From positions 221,642 to 285,641 of the forward strand of contig CACBDV010000002.1 in assembly GCA_902538085.1 (NCBI GenBank): a DNA stretch of 64,000 nt, in the 5' to 3' direction. The position numbers were made by a program, and so were the translations under genes. This DNA comes from an uncultured Alphaproteobacteria bacterium (GTDB lineage: Bacteria; Pseudomonadota; Alphaproteobacteria; HIMB59). Within the stretch, counting starts at the first letter, position 1. The number at the start of each line of letters is the position of its first letter. The notes beneath the pieces are model-generated. The model had not been told where the DNA came from and did not search any database. It was given only the letters and a program-made list of their open reading frames with translations. Shown in pieces: positions 63,192-64,000 of this stretch.

Positions 63192-64000
63192 TTCATCAGA
63201 TATCAAAAATTTATTTGACTCAATCAAGAGAATTGGTCAGGGAAGTAGCATAGATAATGTTCTTAGTGCTTATCCAAAATTAAAAAGAAATTTTCTTTTT
63301 TTTATTATCCAAGAATATTACAGAAACTATGAAAATTTAAATCAATTACTATTGCAATATACTCATAATAAAACTTCTAAAAATACTCTAACTATTTTGA
63401 AGATTAGCATAGTACTAATTTTTTTTTCAAATAAACCCAATCATGCAATTGTAAATGATTCAGTTGAGGCAAGTAAAGAATTTAAAAAAGACAAATTAAT
63501 TAATGCTGTGTTGAGGAGTGTCTTAAGAGATAGAGATAAAATAAAATTTGGAAAATTTATTGATCCTAAATTCAAAAAAATAGTTGATAAGATTTTCTCT
63601 AGCAACTCGATAAAAAAATATGTTTATGAAACCCTATTTGAAATACCAATCAATTATCAAATAAGTCTCATAGATCAAAAAGATGCAATTTATGAAAAAA
63701 GAGTATTTCTATTGAAGAATAAAATTAAGCCAAAATGCTTTGTTCAAGATATTGGAAATTTTGAGATAATTAGATCAACCAATTCTTTTTATCATGATAG
63801 GAATATTTTAGATGTATGTGCAGCACCTGGTGGAAAAAGTATATTGTTAAAATCTTACGGATTTAATGTGAGTGCAATTGATAAATCACAAAGTCAAATA
63901 AATAAATTCCATGAAAATTTAAAACGTTTAGGAATCACTATCAGTATAGAAAAAATTGATTTTTTAAAAGATAAATATTTTAATAAATACAACTCAATAT
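63184..64000 (+). CDS. RsmB-like 16S rRNA m5C methyltransferase, 3' end cut by window
   Basis: The frame is open from 63172 to the window end with no stop. The N-terminal part (to about 63560) looks like the NusB-type helical domain of RsmB ([35 protein letters not shown]). The methyltransferase part begins [20 protein letters not shown] with the SAM loop. RsmB methylates C967 of 16S rRNA. There is no ATG, GTG or TTG before TTG 63352; a start near ATA 63184 or ATC 63202 would keep the domain intact, so the start is unresolved. It overlaps the end of acs slightly. Confidence 0.75.
   Translation, partial: MSNSSDIKNLFDSIKRIGQGSSIDNVLSAYPKLKRNFLFFIIQEYYRNYENLNQLLLQYTHNKTSKNTLTILKISIVLIFFSNKPNHAIVNDSVEASKEFKKDKLINAVLRSVLRDRDKIKFGKFIDPKFKKIVDKIFSSNSIKKYVYETLFEIPINYQISLIDQKDAIYEKRVFLLKNKIKPKCFVQDIGNFEIIRSTNSFYHDRNILDVCAAPGGKSILLKSYGFNVSAIDKSQSQINKFHENLKRLGITISIEKIDFLKDKYFNKYNSI

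Overview
The window looks like a piece of the chromosome of a small-genome, AT-rich, probably marine alphaproteobacterium, of the kind represented by SAR11/HIMB59-like lineages. This is an inference from gene content and base composition, with no rRNA gene in the window to confirm it. Supporting signs are GcrA, a CarD regulator, an alphaproteobacterial FdxA, a FYDLN-acid zinc-ribbon protein, an IalB-like protein, an RpoE/ChrR-type pair, System I cytochrome c maturation, a HemY/mitofilin pair beside tsaD, very short intergenic gaps and many stop/start overlaps.

Layout. 1-9,000: an aminotransferase cut by the window edge, a quinone oxidoreductase-like gene, a heat-shock hsp20 gene with a good RpoH-type promoter, sodB, a pyridoxal kinase, then a minus-strand run that reads ffh-rpsP-rimM-trmD-rplS-leuC-leuD-leuB-asd. 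12,400-17,600: the divergent run dapF-mtaB-ftsY-yciB, then pgk (minus), gcrA and a tRNA-Arg(CCU). 17,700-23,400: recX-like, rpmF, FYDLN-acid protein, carD, fdxA, a TerB-like gene, a SUV3-type helicase and a Lys/Ala/Pro-rich histone-H1-like gene. 23,420-28,594: a complete ccmABCDEFGH cluster, including a small ccmD. 28,600-34,200: an amino-acid ABC transporter with a FAD oxidase, split by two bactofilin genes. 34,200-35,750: yggT, folD and a small ABM-like gene.

35,796-51,810 is the most striking region. It encodes a 3,102-residue surface or secreted protein with an N-terminal LEPR-xLL-type motif, a DUF4347-like domain, fifteen VCBS/cadherin-like repeats and an inserted beta-propeller. Behind it, in one tightly packed operon, are a small periplasmic adaptor, a GAF-like/HlyD fusion adaptor, and a PqqD-like/M50 metalloprotease/HlyD fusion. 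Divergently transcribed is a TolC-type outer-membrane lipoprotein that also carries a cadherin-like domain and a SPOR domain. No ABC exporter is encoded in this cluster. The set reads as a dedicated secretion and anchoring system for one giant protein, resembling type I secretion but with an M50-HlyD membrane protein where the ABC transporter would be. Components of this type occur in database annotations, but I know of no experimental description of the complete system.

51,811-64,000: a frameshifted NTF2-like gene, argG, an ialB-like gene, an RpoE-type sigma factor with a ChrR-like cupin partner, DUF3429, pterin dehydratase, a Tas-like aldo/keto reductase, a BI-1 membrane protein, an EamA transporter, short hemY and mitofilin-like genes, tsaD, an EVE-domain gene, acs, and the start of an rsmB-like gene cut by the window edge.
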